Shown here: positions 16,245 through 24,260 of the stretch, piece after piece | Numbering within the stretch: position 1 is the stretch's first letter | Layout of the letters: every line of letters begins with the position of its first letter | The notes under the pieces: model-generated | What the model was told of the DNA's origin: nothing | Database searches by the model: none | What the model saw: the letters and a program-made list of their open reading frames with translations, nothing else | Translations under genes and position numbers: made by a program | Source of the DNA: an uncultured bacterium | GTDB lineage: Bacteria; Bacillota; Clostridia; Oscillospirales; Oscillospiraceae | DNA length: 64,000 bases | Reading direction: 5' to 3' | Assembly (NCBI GenBank): GCA_947073515.1 | Contig: CAMTMC010000007.1 | Span: 22,157 to 86,156, forward strand

Positions 16245-17057
16245 TCAGCCGTCCAGGCGGCTGGCCAGCTCCTCCATATAGTTGGTGGGGCAGTCCTCGA
16301 TCTTCCCGGCGTCGAAGGCGGCGGCCAGGGCGGGGTCCATGGGCAGCTTGGCCAGGACGGGGACCTCCAGCTGGGCGGCCACCTTGTCAATGTGGCTCTC
16401 ACCGAAGATGGCGTGGCGCTTGCCGCAGTCGGGGCACTGGAAGTAGCTGTAGTTCTCCACCAGGCCCAGCACGGGGATGTCCATCATTTTGGCCATGTTC
16501 ACCGCCTTGGCCACGATCATGGACACCAGGTCCTGGGGGGAGGTGACCACAACCACCCCGTCCACTGGCAGGGACTGGAACACGGTGAGGGGCACGTCGC
16601 CGGTGCCCGGGGGCATATCCACAAACATATAGTCAATATCTCCCCACACCACCTCCTGCCAGAACTGGGTGACCACGTTGGCGATGATGGGCCCCCGCCA
16701 GACGACCGGGTCGGTCTCATTGGCGGCCAGCAGGTTCAGGGACATGAGCTTGATCCCCCCGGCGGTGACAGCGGGGTCGATGCCCGCGTCGGTGCCGGTG
16801 GCCTTCTGGTGGACGCCGAAGGCGGTGGGGATGGACGGCCCGGTGATGTCGGCGTCCAGCACGGCCACCTTCCGGCCCTTTTTGGCCATAGCGGCGGCCA
16901 GGGAGGCGGTCACCGTGCTCTTGCCGACGCCCCCCTTGCCGCTGACCACGGCGATGACCTGCCTGACGCTGGACATGGCGTTGGCCGGGACCCGCATATC
17001 CCGGGAGGAGCAGTCGGCCTTACAGCTGGAGCAGTCGTGGGTGCAATTTTCTGCCAT
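16245..17057 (-). CDS. Mrp/NBP35-family iron-sulfur cluster carrier ATPase
   Basis: P-loop ATPase of 270 residues that carries and delivers Fe-S clusters. The deviant Walker A is VSGKGGVGKST (about 38-48). A Cys-rich N-terminal tail, CTHDCSSCKADC, is typical of clostridial Mrp proteins, and the cluster-binding CPDC lies near residue 207. The start is the ATG at 17057, with AAGGAG 11 nt upstream; no closer in-frame start exists. It is downstream of mrdA in the same direction, but a nested inverted repeat separates them, so it may be its own unit. Confidence 0.93.
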   Translation of the reverse strand: MAENCTHDCSSCKADCSSRDMRVPANAMSSVRQVIAVVSGKGGVGKSTVTASLAAAMAKKGRKVAVLDADITGPSIPTAFGVHQKATGTDAGIDPAVTAGGIKLMSLNLLAANETDPVVWRGPIIANVVTQFWQEVVWGDIDYMFVDMPPGTGDVPLTVFQSLPVDGVVVVTSPQDLVSMIVAKAVNMAKMMDIPVLGLVENYSYFQCPDCGKRHAIFGESHIDKVAAQLEVPVLAKLPMDPALAAAFDAGKIEDCPTNYMEELASRLDG

Positions 17058-17091
17058 AGTTGATACATCTCCTTGTTTTGGTTCAGGGGTG

Positions 17092-17199
17092 GGGAGTACC
17101 GGGAGTGTCCGCTGAGAAGATTGATTCCTGGGTTTCCCCCGCCTCCGGCGGGGGAAACCCAGATCAAAGCGCTTCAGTTTGTACACTCCCGGAGTACCC
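17092..17199. repeat. nested inverted repeat between mrdA and mrp
   Basis: Outer arms GGGAGTACCGGGAGTGT (17092-17108) and ACACTCCCGGAGTACCC (17183-17199) are near-perfect complements. They enclose a perfect 14-bp stem GGGTTTCCCCCGCC with a 3-nt loop (17130-17160). No T-run follows either stem, so this is not a standard terminator. Confidence 0.7.
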
Positions 17200-17217
17200 G
17201 CCCTTTGAATATATCGT

Positions 17218-19482
17218 TTACCGGATCAGGGTATTCTCGGCGGGGATCTCCTCCCGGCTCTCCTGGGAGGAGAAGTAGTAGGACAGCACATCCGCCGCCA
17301 TGGCGGCCAGCTCCGAGCCGCTGCCGCCGTGCTCCACCACCAGGGCCACGGCGATCTCCGGGTCCTCGTAGGGGGCGAAGCAGACGAACACGGCGTTGGA
17401 CTGGGTCTGGGCGCTGATCTGGGCGGAGCCGGTCTTGGCCCCCACCTGGAAGGGCAGGTGCTGGAAGTACCGGTACAGCGAGCCCTTGGGGGAGGTCAGC
17501 GCCAGCATGCCCGCCTTCACCGCCTCCAGGTTTTCCGGCTGGATGTCGATGGTGCTGAGCACCTCCGGCTCCTGGGTATACAGCACCTGGGAGAAGTCGT
17601 TGGACTTGACCTCCTTCAGCAGGTGGGCGGCGTTCCGGGTGCCGCCGTTGACCAGGGTGGCGATGTAGTTGGCCAGCTGGATGGGGGTGACCTGGGTACT
17701 CTCCTGGCCGATGGCCACCGAGGTGATGGCCCCCTCATACCAGGTGTCGCCCATGGACTCGGTGTATTCCGGCCCGGCCATGATGCCCCGTTTCTCGTCC
17801 AGCTCCAGCCCGGTTTTCTCCCCGACGCCGAAGCGCCCGGCGTAGTCAGCCAGACGGCTGATGCCCAGCTGGCGGCCCACGTCAAAGAAGAAGTAGTTGC
17901 AGGATACCTCAATGGCCCGGGTCACATCCACCAGCCCGTGGGTGCCCCGGAACTGGCGGTAAATCCAGCACTGGGGCGCGGGGCCCTCCCAGTAGGTGTA
18001 CCGGCCCTCGTCCTTGATTCTGGTCTTGGGGGTGACGATGCCCTCCTCCAGCCCGGCGATGGCGGTAATCATCTTAAAGGTGGAGCCCGGGGGATACAGG
18101 CCGGTGAGGGCCCGGTTGTTAAAGGGCCGCAGGGGGTTTTCCATGTTCTCCGTGAAGTCCCGGGAGTAGTTGGCCAGGTCGAAGGTGGGGTAGGAGGCGG
18201 CGGCCAGCACCTGGGCGGTCTCCACATCCAGCACCACGCAGGCGCCGCCCTCGGTCTCCTCGCTCTCCAGCTCCGGGAGGGAGGCCGCCAGCAGGTTTTC
18301 CACGTAGCCCTGCAAGTTGATGTCCAGGGTGAGCACCACATTGTCGCCGGGCTCCGGCGGGGTGCTCCACTCCTCAGAGACGATCTTGCCTCTGGCGTTG
18401 CGCTCCACCGTCCGGGTGCCGGAGGTGCCCCGGAGGTAGGACTCAAAGGCCTTCTCCGCCCCCTCCTTGCCCACGGTGTCGTTCATCTGGTAGTCGGGCT
18501 TGCCGTCCCCGTCTTCGTCCAGGCTGGTGTAGTACTCCACCTCGCTCTGGTCCATCAGGGCCACCCGGCCCAGCAGATGGGCGGCGTAGGGGGTGTGGTA
18601 CTGGCGGACAGTGGTGGGCTCGATGACCACCCCGGTGAGGGACAGCTCCTTCACCCGGGAGATAAAGTCGATGTCCACATCGGTGGCAAAGACGTACTCG
18701 TTGGCCTGGTAGATCCCGGTGGACCGCAGGGCCAGCTCATACAGCACCCCGGCCACCGCCCGGGCGTCCCCGGGGTCCATGTCCCCGATGTTCAGCTCCG
18801 GGACGGCCTCCCCCGCCCGCTCCGCCGCCTTGGGGTCCACTCTGCCCTCCCCGGCGATCTCATAATAAGCGCACATCTTGTCCAGCAGGCCGGTGGCGGT
18901 GGGCAGCCGCTCCGGCTCCTTGGGGGCGGGGGGCGCCTGGGGCTGTTCAGTTTTTCCGGTGAGGAATCCGGTAATTTTGTCCCACAGGCCGGGCTCCTCC
19001 ACCGGGGCGGGGGCCTCCGCCTGGGGCTCCGGCTCCTGGGTGGGGTCCTTGATCCACTTCCGGGCCACCGCCAGCCGGCCCAGGCGGGTGAGGCGCTTGG
19101 CGGGGTTCCCCTCCTCGTCCTGGCTGGTGGTGAAGTAGGGGTCCAGGGTGGTGAAGACAAAGGGGGCCTCCTGGCTGATGGGCAGGTTGTCCGACCACTC
19201 CACCCCCTCCGCCCGGGCGGCCCGGATCAGGGCCAGGAGGATGGCGTTGCGGTCCTTGGCCTTGCCCATGAGGGAGGTGTCCAGGGTGACCTGGTAGATC
19301 ACCCGGTTGGAAACCAGCACCTGTCCGTTGCGGTCCAGGAGCTGGCCCCGGGCGGACTCCACGGTCTGCCGCTCCGGGATGCGGGCCTGGGACTGCTGGA
19401 GGTACGCCTGGCCGTTGTTGATCTGTAGATCATACAGGGCGGCCCCCATACAGGTAAGCATGACAACCAGCAGGGCCGCCAT
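17218..19482 (-). CDS. mrdA: penicillin-binding protein 2, elongasome transpeptidase
   Basis: Cross-links lateral-wall peptidoglycan with the Mre complex. The 754 residues comprise a membrane segment (about 1-17), a dimerisation domain and a transpeptidase domain with active-site Ser in STFK (about residue 471), SCN (about 525) and KTG in GAKTGSAQ (about 680). A Pro/Glu-rich insertion (about 135-180, including EPEPQAEAPAPVEEP) interrupts the N-terminal half. The first in-frame ATG is at 19482 but has no good ribosome site. AAGGAG is 8 nt upstream of an in-frame ATC at 19518, whose extension D-P-K-Q-F-H-R-R-V-W-A would supply the expected basic cytoplasmic tail. Confidence 0.94.
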   Translation of the reverse strand: MAALLVVMLTCMGAALYDLQINNGQAYLQQSQARIPERQTVESARGQLLDRNGQVLVSNRVIYQVTLDTSLMGKAKDRNAILLALIRAARAEGVEWSDNLPISQEAPFVFTTLDPYFTTSQDEEGNPAKRLTRLGRLAVARKWIKDPTQEPEPQAEAPAPVEEPGLWDKITGFLTGKTEQPQAPPAPKEPERLPTATGLLDKMCAYYEIAGEGRVDPKAAERAGEAVPELNIGDMDPGDARAVAGVLYELALRSTGIYQANEYVFATDVDIDFISRVKELSLTGVVIEPTTVRQYHTPYAAHLLGRVALMDQSEVEYYTSLDEDGDGKPDYQMNDTVGKEGAEKAFESYLRGTSGTRTVERNARGKIVSEEWSTPPEPGDNVVLTLDINLQGYVENLLAASLPELESEETEGGACVVLDVETAQVLAAASYPTFDLANYSRDFTENMENPLRPFNNRALTGLYPPGSTFKMITAIAGLEEGIVTPKTRIKDEGRYTYWEGPAPQCWIYRQFRGTHGLVDVTRAIEVSCNYFFFDVGRQLGISRLADYAGRFGVGEKTGLELDEKRGIMAGPEYTESMGDTWYEGAITSVAIGQESTQVTPIQLANYIATLVNGGTRNAAHLLKEVKSNDFSQVLYTQEPEVLSTIDIQPENLEAVKAGMLALTSPKGSLYRYFQHLPFQVGAKTGSAQISAQTQSNAVFVCFAPYEDPEIAVALVVEHGGSGSELAAMAADVLSYYFSSQESREEIPAENTLIR

Positions 19483-19566
19483 CGCCCATACCCGGCGGTG
19501 AAATTGTTTGGGGTCGATACGATCATCTCCTTGCTGGGACAGGCTTGTGGAAAAGGCCGGCCGCCG

Positions 19567-20079
19567 TCACGCCAGCCGGGTGCCCCCCACCCGGCGGTGG
19601 ATGCCCCGGAACAGCAGCCAGACCAGGGGGGTCCAGGCGATGGACCACAGGAACTCCGCCGCCGCCACTTGGAGCAGGGCGGGCAGGGGGGCGGAGCGGG
19701 TGAACAGCATCCGGATGATCCGCAGCAGGTCCACAAAGGCCAGCGCCCCCGCCGAGCAGATCAGGCAGCCGGGGAAGGACTGGCGCAGGGCGTACTGAGA
19801 CACCGCCCCCATGGCCATCCCGGCTAGGGCCATGCCGAAGACCAGACCCCCGAAGCCGCCGGGGTAGGCCAGCTCCCACAGCAGGCCCACGGCCATGCCG
19901 AAGCCGGTGCCGGCGTACACCCCCTCCAGCACCGCCACCGCCGCCGCCGCCAGGGGCAGCAGCATGGGCACGGTGCCCATCAGGGGGTACCGGGGGAGGA
20001 TATAGGCGTCCAGCAGCCACACGGGCAGCAGCCCCAGGCCGTAGACGAACCACTTATGAAATAGATCCCGGCGTGTCAC
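19567..20079 (-). CDS. mreD: rod shape-determining protein MreD
   Basis: Membrane protein of 170 residues with five hydrophobic segments, the usual size of MreD, a component of the elongasome. Identity rests on membrane topology plus position between mreC and mrdA, since MreD is poorly conserved. It starts at a GTG with AAGGAGAGG 5 nt upstream, 12 bp after the mreC stop. Confidence 0.88.
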   Translation of the reverse strand: MTRRDLFHKWFVYGLGLLPVWLLDAYILPRYPLMGTVPMLLPLAAAAVAVLEGVYAGTGFGMAVGLLWELAYPGGFGGLVFGMALAGMAMGAVSQYALRQSFPGCLICSAGALAFVDLLRIIRMLFTRSAPLPALLQVAAAEFLWSIAWTPLVWLLFRGIHRRVGGTRLA

Positions 20080-20091
20080 GGCGGCCTCTCC

Positions 20092-20934
20092 TTACTCCAG
20101 AATTTCAAATTCCTTGATGACAAAAACTTCAATCAGGGCCCCCAGGTCCACGTCGGGCTGGATCACCGCGTACCGGATCTGGCCGGAGGGGTCGGTAAAG
20201 ACCCCCTCCACTGTCCCCACCACCAGGCCGGCGGGGTACACGTCCCCCCGGCCGGAGGTGAGCACCTCGTCCCCGGACACCAGCTGGGCCCCCTCGGGCA
20301 GGTAGTTGAGCTTCAGCTTGCCCTGGCCCATCAGGGCGAAGTCCCCCTCCAGCACCCCGGCGGAGTAGGTTCGGCTGACAACGCCGCCCATCTCCAGATC
20401 GGTGTTGATGACAGTGGACACGCTGGCCCAGTTGTGGCCCACCTCGGACACCACGCCCACCAGGACGCCCGCCTCAGTGACCACGCAGTTGCCCACCGCC
20501 ACCCCGTGGGAGCTGCCCTTGCTGATGGTCAGGATGGACTCCCAGTTGGAGGTGGAGCGGGCGGTGACTTTGGCGGCCTCAAAGGTGAAGTCCCGCCGCC
20601 GCTGCTGTAAATCCAACAGCTCCCGCAGGTGCTCGTTTTCCCGGCTGGCCTCCTGGCCCTGGCGGACCTGCTCCTCCAGCTCCGCCACCTGGGAGCGCAG
20701 GCTGTCCAGCTCCTCCTGAAGCCGGCCGTACTCAAAGACATAGGCGTAGACCCCTTCCACCCAGTCGGCGGCGGCGGCGATGCCGCCCCGTAACGGGGTG
20801 GCCGCAATATTCATCAGGTTGGACAGGGGGTCCACCCGCCCGCCCAGCAGCGCCGAGCCCAGCCCGATGAGGATGGACAGCAGCAGGGCGATGACCAGCA
20901 GCAGTATTCCGTTGTTCCGGAGGAAATCCTTCAC
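20092..20934 (-). CDS. mreC: rod shape-determining protein MreC
   Basis: Elongasome scaffold of 280 residues: a short cytoplasmic tail, one membrane segment (about 9-30), a coiled coil (about 68-110, rich in Glu/Leu with QEELDSLRSQVAELEEQVRQ) and the paired beta-barrel MreC domain (about 120-275) with the conserved TSNWESILTISKGSSHGV. The ATG overlaps the maf stop by 4 bp. No mreB occurs in this operon, so the actin partner must be encoded elsewhere. Confidence 0.95.
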   Translation of the reverse strand: MKDFLRNNGILLLVIALLLSILIGLGSALLGGRVDPLSNLMNIAATPLRGGIAAAADWVEGVYAYVFEYGRLQEELDSLRSQVAELEEQVRQGQEASRENEHLRELLDLQQRRRDFTFEAAKVTARSTSNWESILTISKGSSHGVAVGNCVVTEAGVLVGVVSEVGHNWASVSTVINTDLEMGGVVSRTYSAGVLEGDFALMGQGKLKLNYLPEGAQLVSGDEVLTSGRGDVYPAGLVVGTVEGVFTDPSGQIRYAVIQPDVDLGALIEVFVIKEFEILE

Positions 20935-21530
20935 GCTTTTTGCTCCTTTTCAGCGGCCAGGGCCAGGGGGTCCACCCCGAAGCGGGCCAGCAGTCCGGAC
21001 AGCCGGAAGACCGGCAGGCCCATCACATTATAATAATCTCCCGAAATACTCTCGACTAGTACACAGCCGTAGCCCTGGATGCCGTAGGCCCCGGCCTTGT
21101 CCATCGGCTCGCCGGTGGCCACGTACCGGGCGATATCCTCGGGGGATAAAGTCCGGAATCGGACTTCTGTCCGCTCCCAATCAGACAGCATTTTACCCCC
21201 AAATTGCACCGAAATGCCCGTAAAAACCTCATGTTTGCGACTGGAAAGAAGTCCCAGCATCCCGGCGGCTTCCTCGGGGGTGGAAGGTTTTCCCAAAATA
21301 TGTCCGTCAATGGACACCACCGTGTCCGCCCCGATGACCAGGGCGTAGGGGTTGGCGGCGGCCACCTCCCCGCACTTGCGCCGGGACAGCTCCTCCACCA
21401 GCCGCTCCGGGGGGAGGGCGGGGTCTATCCGCTCCTCCCCCCGGGCGGGGATAATCTCAAAGCGGGAAATGCCCATCCGCTCCAGCAGCTCCCGCCGCCG
21501 GGGGGACTGGGAGGCTAAAATGATCCGCAT
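20931..21530 (-). CDS. maf: Maf-family nucleoside triphosphate pyrophosphatase
   Basis: House-cleaning enzyme of 199 residues that hydrolyses dTTP/UTP or modified nucleotides to monophosphates. The N-terminal signature LASQSPRRRELL is intact, as are GADTVVSIDGHILGKP (catalytic Asp), SSRKHEVFTGI and DKAGAYGIQGYG. maf next to mreCD is a conserved Firmicute arrangement. It starts 1 bp after the preceding stop region and overlaps mreC by 4 bp. Confidence 0.96.
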   Translation of the reverse strand: MRIILASQSPRRRELLERMGISRFEIIPARGEERIDPALPPERLVEELSRRKCGEVAAANPYALVIGADTVVSIDGHILGKPSTPEEAAGMLGLLSSRKHEVFTGISVQFGGKMLSDWERTEVRFRTLSPEDIARYVATGEPMDKAGAYGIQGYGCVLVESISGDYYNVMGLPVFRLSGLLARFGVDPLALAAEKEQKA

Positions 21531-21531
21531 C

Positions 21532-22392
21532 TCAGCCCTCCATCTGGGCGCCGGCGGGGCCGCCGGACAGGGCGCCCCACACGTGGATGGAGTGGCCGGC
21601 GAACATCATACCGTCGTCAAACCAGAAGTCAAACCCGCCGTCCGGGGCGATTTGAATGGCGGCCAGCTCCATCCGGGACAGAAAATCCTCCCGGGTGACC
21701 TCCGCCGTGTCGCCGTCCTCGTCGATCTCCTGGCTCCAGTCGTTGGCCAGGGACAGCAGCTCGTCAGCGGCCAGGGCCCGAACCCGCTCATCCCAGCTGG
21801 CCGCAGCGGACAACAGGGCCTTGGCGTGCCCCTGGGCGGCCTTCATCTCCTCTGGCTCCCCCTTGTCGTAGCTGAGGCTGGCCTTGCCCTCCAGCCAGTC
21901 CACCTCCGCCTCGTACCAGTTCACCAGGCGGTTGAGGGTAAAGGTACCCAGGCCGTCCACATAGACGCTGTCCGGCTTGACCTGTTCGTTCAAGAGGGCC
22001 TTTAAATCGGGGTCAAAGCCCGGCTCGGGCAGATTCAACAGCAGCAGGGACTTGCCGTCCTCCGATACCCGGGCCCTGAATTTCAGGATAAAATCCCCCC
22101 GGATCCGCTGGCGCAAATAGCCGGACAGGGTGTCGTCCGCCAGGCTGGTGAGCTGGAACTGGCCCTGGTGGATGTGGGGGCTGTCCTCCTCCAGCCAGGC
22201 AGTGAGGGGGACGCCCACCCGCCACAGGCCGTCGTCCCCCTTCATCCGGACGGCGCTGTACCCGCCCGGCCCGGTGACAGCCAGGACGGACAGCTCCTCC
22301 GGCTTGAACTGGGCGGCCAGGGCTTTGACGGCCTCGCTCTGGGGGGCGGGGGCCCGCTTGGGGGCCTCTTTTTTCTTAAAAAATCCAAACAT
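21532..22392 (-). CDS. hypothetical protein, DUF2262-like C-terminal domain
   Basis: Soluble acidic protein of 286 residues with a basic N-terminus (MFGFFKKKEAPKRAPAP). The last ~120 residues (ANDWSQE...EVTREDFLSRMELAAIQI, then FDFWFDDGMMFAGHSI) resemble the DUF2262/DUF6985 type, whose function is unknown. The ATG has GAGGAGG upstream. It lies between dut and maf with a 1-bp gap to maf, so it is co-transcribed with the shape operon. The family call is from memory of the motif and is moderate. Confidence 0.7.
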   Translation of the reverse strand: MFGFFKKKEAPKRAPAPQSEAVKALAAQFKPEELSVLAVTGPGGYSAVRMKGDDGLWRVGVPLTAWLEEDSPHIHQGQFQLTSLADDTLSGYLRQRIRGDFILKFRARVSEDGKSLLLLNLPEPGFDPDLKALLNEQVKPDSVYVDGLGTFTLNRLVNWYEAEVDWLEGKASLSYDKGEPEEMKAAQGHAKALLSAAASWDERVRALAADELLSLANDWSQEIDEDGDTAEVTREDFLSRMELAAIQIAPDGGFDFWFDDGMMFAGHSIHVWGALSGGPAGAQMEG

Positions 22393-22426
22393 GGCGGTTC
22401 CTCCTCATTGGTCGGGATCGCTGTCC

Positions 22427-22876
22427 CTACTTGCCGGTGGAGCCGAAGCCGCCGCTCCCCCGCTGGGTGCCGTCCAGCTCGTCCACCATCTGAATGGAGG
22501 CCTGGACCACCGGGGTGATCATCAGCTGGGCGATGCGGTCGCCGGGCTGGATGGTAAAATCCGATTCCCCGGAGTTTTGAAGGCACACGAATATTTCACC
22601 CCTGTAATCACTGTCAATGACCCCCACACAGTTGGCGGGGGTCACGCCGTGCTTGACGCCCAGGCCGCTCCGGGCCAGGACCAGGGCCACATAGTCCGGG
22701 GAGGGCAGGGCGATGGCCAGGCCGGTGGGGATCATCCGCCGGCCGCCCACAGGGATGGTAATGGCCTCGTCCACGCAGGCGTGGAGGTCCATGGCCGCCG
22801 AGCCGGGGGTGGCGTAGTAGGGCAGAGGGATCTCTCCCCCAATTTTAGGGGAAACGGCTTTGATTTTCAACTCCAT
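22427..22876 (-). CDS. dut: deoxyuridine 5'-triphosphate nucleotidohydrolase
   Basis: Trimeric dUTPase of 149 residues that removes dUTP and yields dUMP. All five family motifs are present: GSAAMDLHA (1), ARSGLGVKHG (2), VIDSDYRGEI (3), QPGDRIAQL (4) and the C-terminal RGSGGFGSTG (5). It starts at the ATG at 22876 with AGGAG 9 nt upstream; the longer frame upstream has no ribosome site. It lies within the long minus-strand operon. Confidence 0.97.
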   Translation of the reverse strand: MELKIKAVSPKIGGEIPLPYYATPGSAAMDLHACVDEAITIPVGGRRMIPTGLAIALPSPDYVALVLARSGLGVKHGVTPANCVGVIDSDYRGEIFVCLQNSGESDFTIQPGDRIAQLMITPVVQASIQMVDELDGTQRGSGGFGSTGK

Positions 22877-22994
22877 AATTGTAAACTCCTGATAAATTTT
22901 TTCCAGTTTCCTGTGGTGCTCCTCGAGAGCCAGATACTTCCGCAATTCCCGTTCCCCCCGGGGGCGGGAACAGGGAAATTGAGTTTTCCGGCTT

Positions 22995-24260
22995 TTATTG
23001 GCGCTCAATGTCCACCACCCGCACATACCGGCGCAGGGGGTACTCCCCGTCGTGGGCCTCCAGGGGGAGGGCGTCCGACATGTGGCCGGGGGCGGTGATC
23101 CGGTTGACCCCCGCCCGGGCCAGAAGGGCGGCGAGCCCCTCCCGCTCCCGGGGCGGGCAGATCAGCCCCGCCGTCTGGAGGCGGCCCCGCTGGGGGCGGA
23201 GGACGGGGATGATCTCCCGCCGGGGCAGGGGCTTCACCAGCACGTTGCCGTGGAGATGGGACAGTTCCAGCCCGGGGTCCTCCCGCAGGGTGATGGAGCA
23301 GCCCCGGCCGGGGAAAAACCGGTCCCGGGACCGGGCCCGGTCCACCATCTGCTCCAGCGCCGCCTCCCGGGCGTAGAGGGCGGCCTGGGCCGCCTGGCCG
23401 AGGGTCTGGTGGCGTTGGGCGGCGGCCCCCTCCAAAATGGGCAGGAAATGTTCGCAGAATTCCGCCGCCCGCTCCATGCTCTCCCCGTCCAGATAGATCA
23501 CCTGGCAGGAGGAGCACAGCAGCCCGCCGGTACGGACGATGTGCTCCGCCAAGGCGGCCAGCTCCTCCTCGGGCGGCTGGCCGGAGAGATAGGCGAAGCT
23601 GAGGCGGTGGCCCCACTCGATGAGCTTGCAGCCGGGCGGGGCCAGCCCCCGGATGGCGGAGACAGCCCCGTCCCCGCCCCAGGTGACAATCCCGTCGGCC
23701 AGGCTGGCCAGGGCCGTGAGCGTCCCATTATGCTGGGAGGACAGGTCGAAGGCGTATAGATAGGGGGACAGCCGGGGCTCCAGCCGGGCCAGCGCTTGGA
23801 ACACCGCCAGAGTCAGGCCCCTGTCCCCCCGGGGGAGCTTCACCAGATTGATGTTGCCGGTGAGCAGGCCCTCCACGGCGGTGAAGGCGGGCAGGCCCGC
23901 CATATTCCCCGGGGCCACGTGGAGAAGGACGCCCAAGGGCCGGAGCTCCGACCGGCCAAAGGTCCGGGGGCCGGCCAGGCCGCCCAGCTCCAGGGCCAGG
24001 CGCTCCTCCAGAGCGGCCCGGCTGATCTGGGGCCGCACCCGCTCCAGCTCCTCCCGGGCCCCGGGCGGGGCGTATTGGGCAATGAGAGGGTCCAGCGCCC
24101 CGCTGTCCAGCTCCCGGCCCAGGGCCTCCAGGGCGTCCAGCACAACGGCCGCCTCCAGAGGGGGGGCGCTGAGGGGATCGGACAGCCCCCGTGCCTCCAG
24201 CCCGGCGATTACGGCGTTGAGTTCCCGGTCAGGGAGAAGTTTTCCGCCCGAAAAAATCAT
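22995..24260 (-). CDS. LuxC-like acyl-CoA/acyl-protein reductase
   Basis: Protein of 421 residues in the LuxC family, aldehyde-dehydrogenase-fold enzymes that reduce a thioester-bound acyl group to the aldehyde with NADPH. Seen are LGVLLHVAPGNM (about 108-119), NINLVKLPRGD, WGGDGAVSAIRG and the candidate nucleophile Cys in GLLCSSCQVIYLDGE (about 246-260). It overlaps luxE by 4 bp. No luciferase (luxAB) or acyltransferase (luxD) is nearby, so light production is not expected; an acyl-aldehyde or thioester-reducing step in another pathway is inferred. Confidence 0.85.
   Translation of the reverse strand: MIFSGGKLLPDRELNAVIAGLEARGLSDPLSAPPLEAAVVLDALEALGRELDSGALDPLIAQYAPPGAREELERVRPQISRAALEERLALELGGLAGPRTFGRSELRPLGVLLHVAPGNMAGLPAFTAVEGLLTGNINLVKLPRGDRGLTLAVFQALARLEPRLSPYLYAFDLSSQHNGTLTALASLADGIVTWGGDGAVSAIRGLAPPGCKLIEWGHRLSFAYLSGQPPEEELAALAEHIVRTGGLLCSSCQVIYLDGESMERAAEFCEHFLPILEGAAAQRHQTLGQAAQAALYAREAALEQMVDRARSRDRFFPGRGCSITLREDPGLELSHLHGNVLVKPLPRREIIPVLRPQRGRLQTAGLICPPREREGLAALLARAGVNRITAPGHMSDALPLEAHDGEYPLRRYVRVVDIERQ

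Noticed and set aside
17329..19428. 699-codon open frame on the plus strand
   Set aside because: Shadow of mrdA with the same skewed composition; mrdA has all penicillin-binding motifs.
19299..19736. ATG directly after AAGGAG upstream of mrdA as a start
   Set aside because: It is in another frame and has zero spacing from the ribosome site; the encoded frame is an Arg/Pro-rich shadow.
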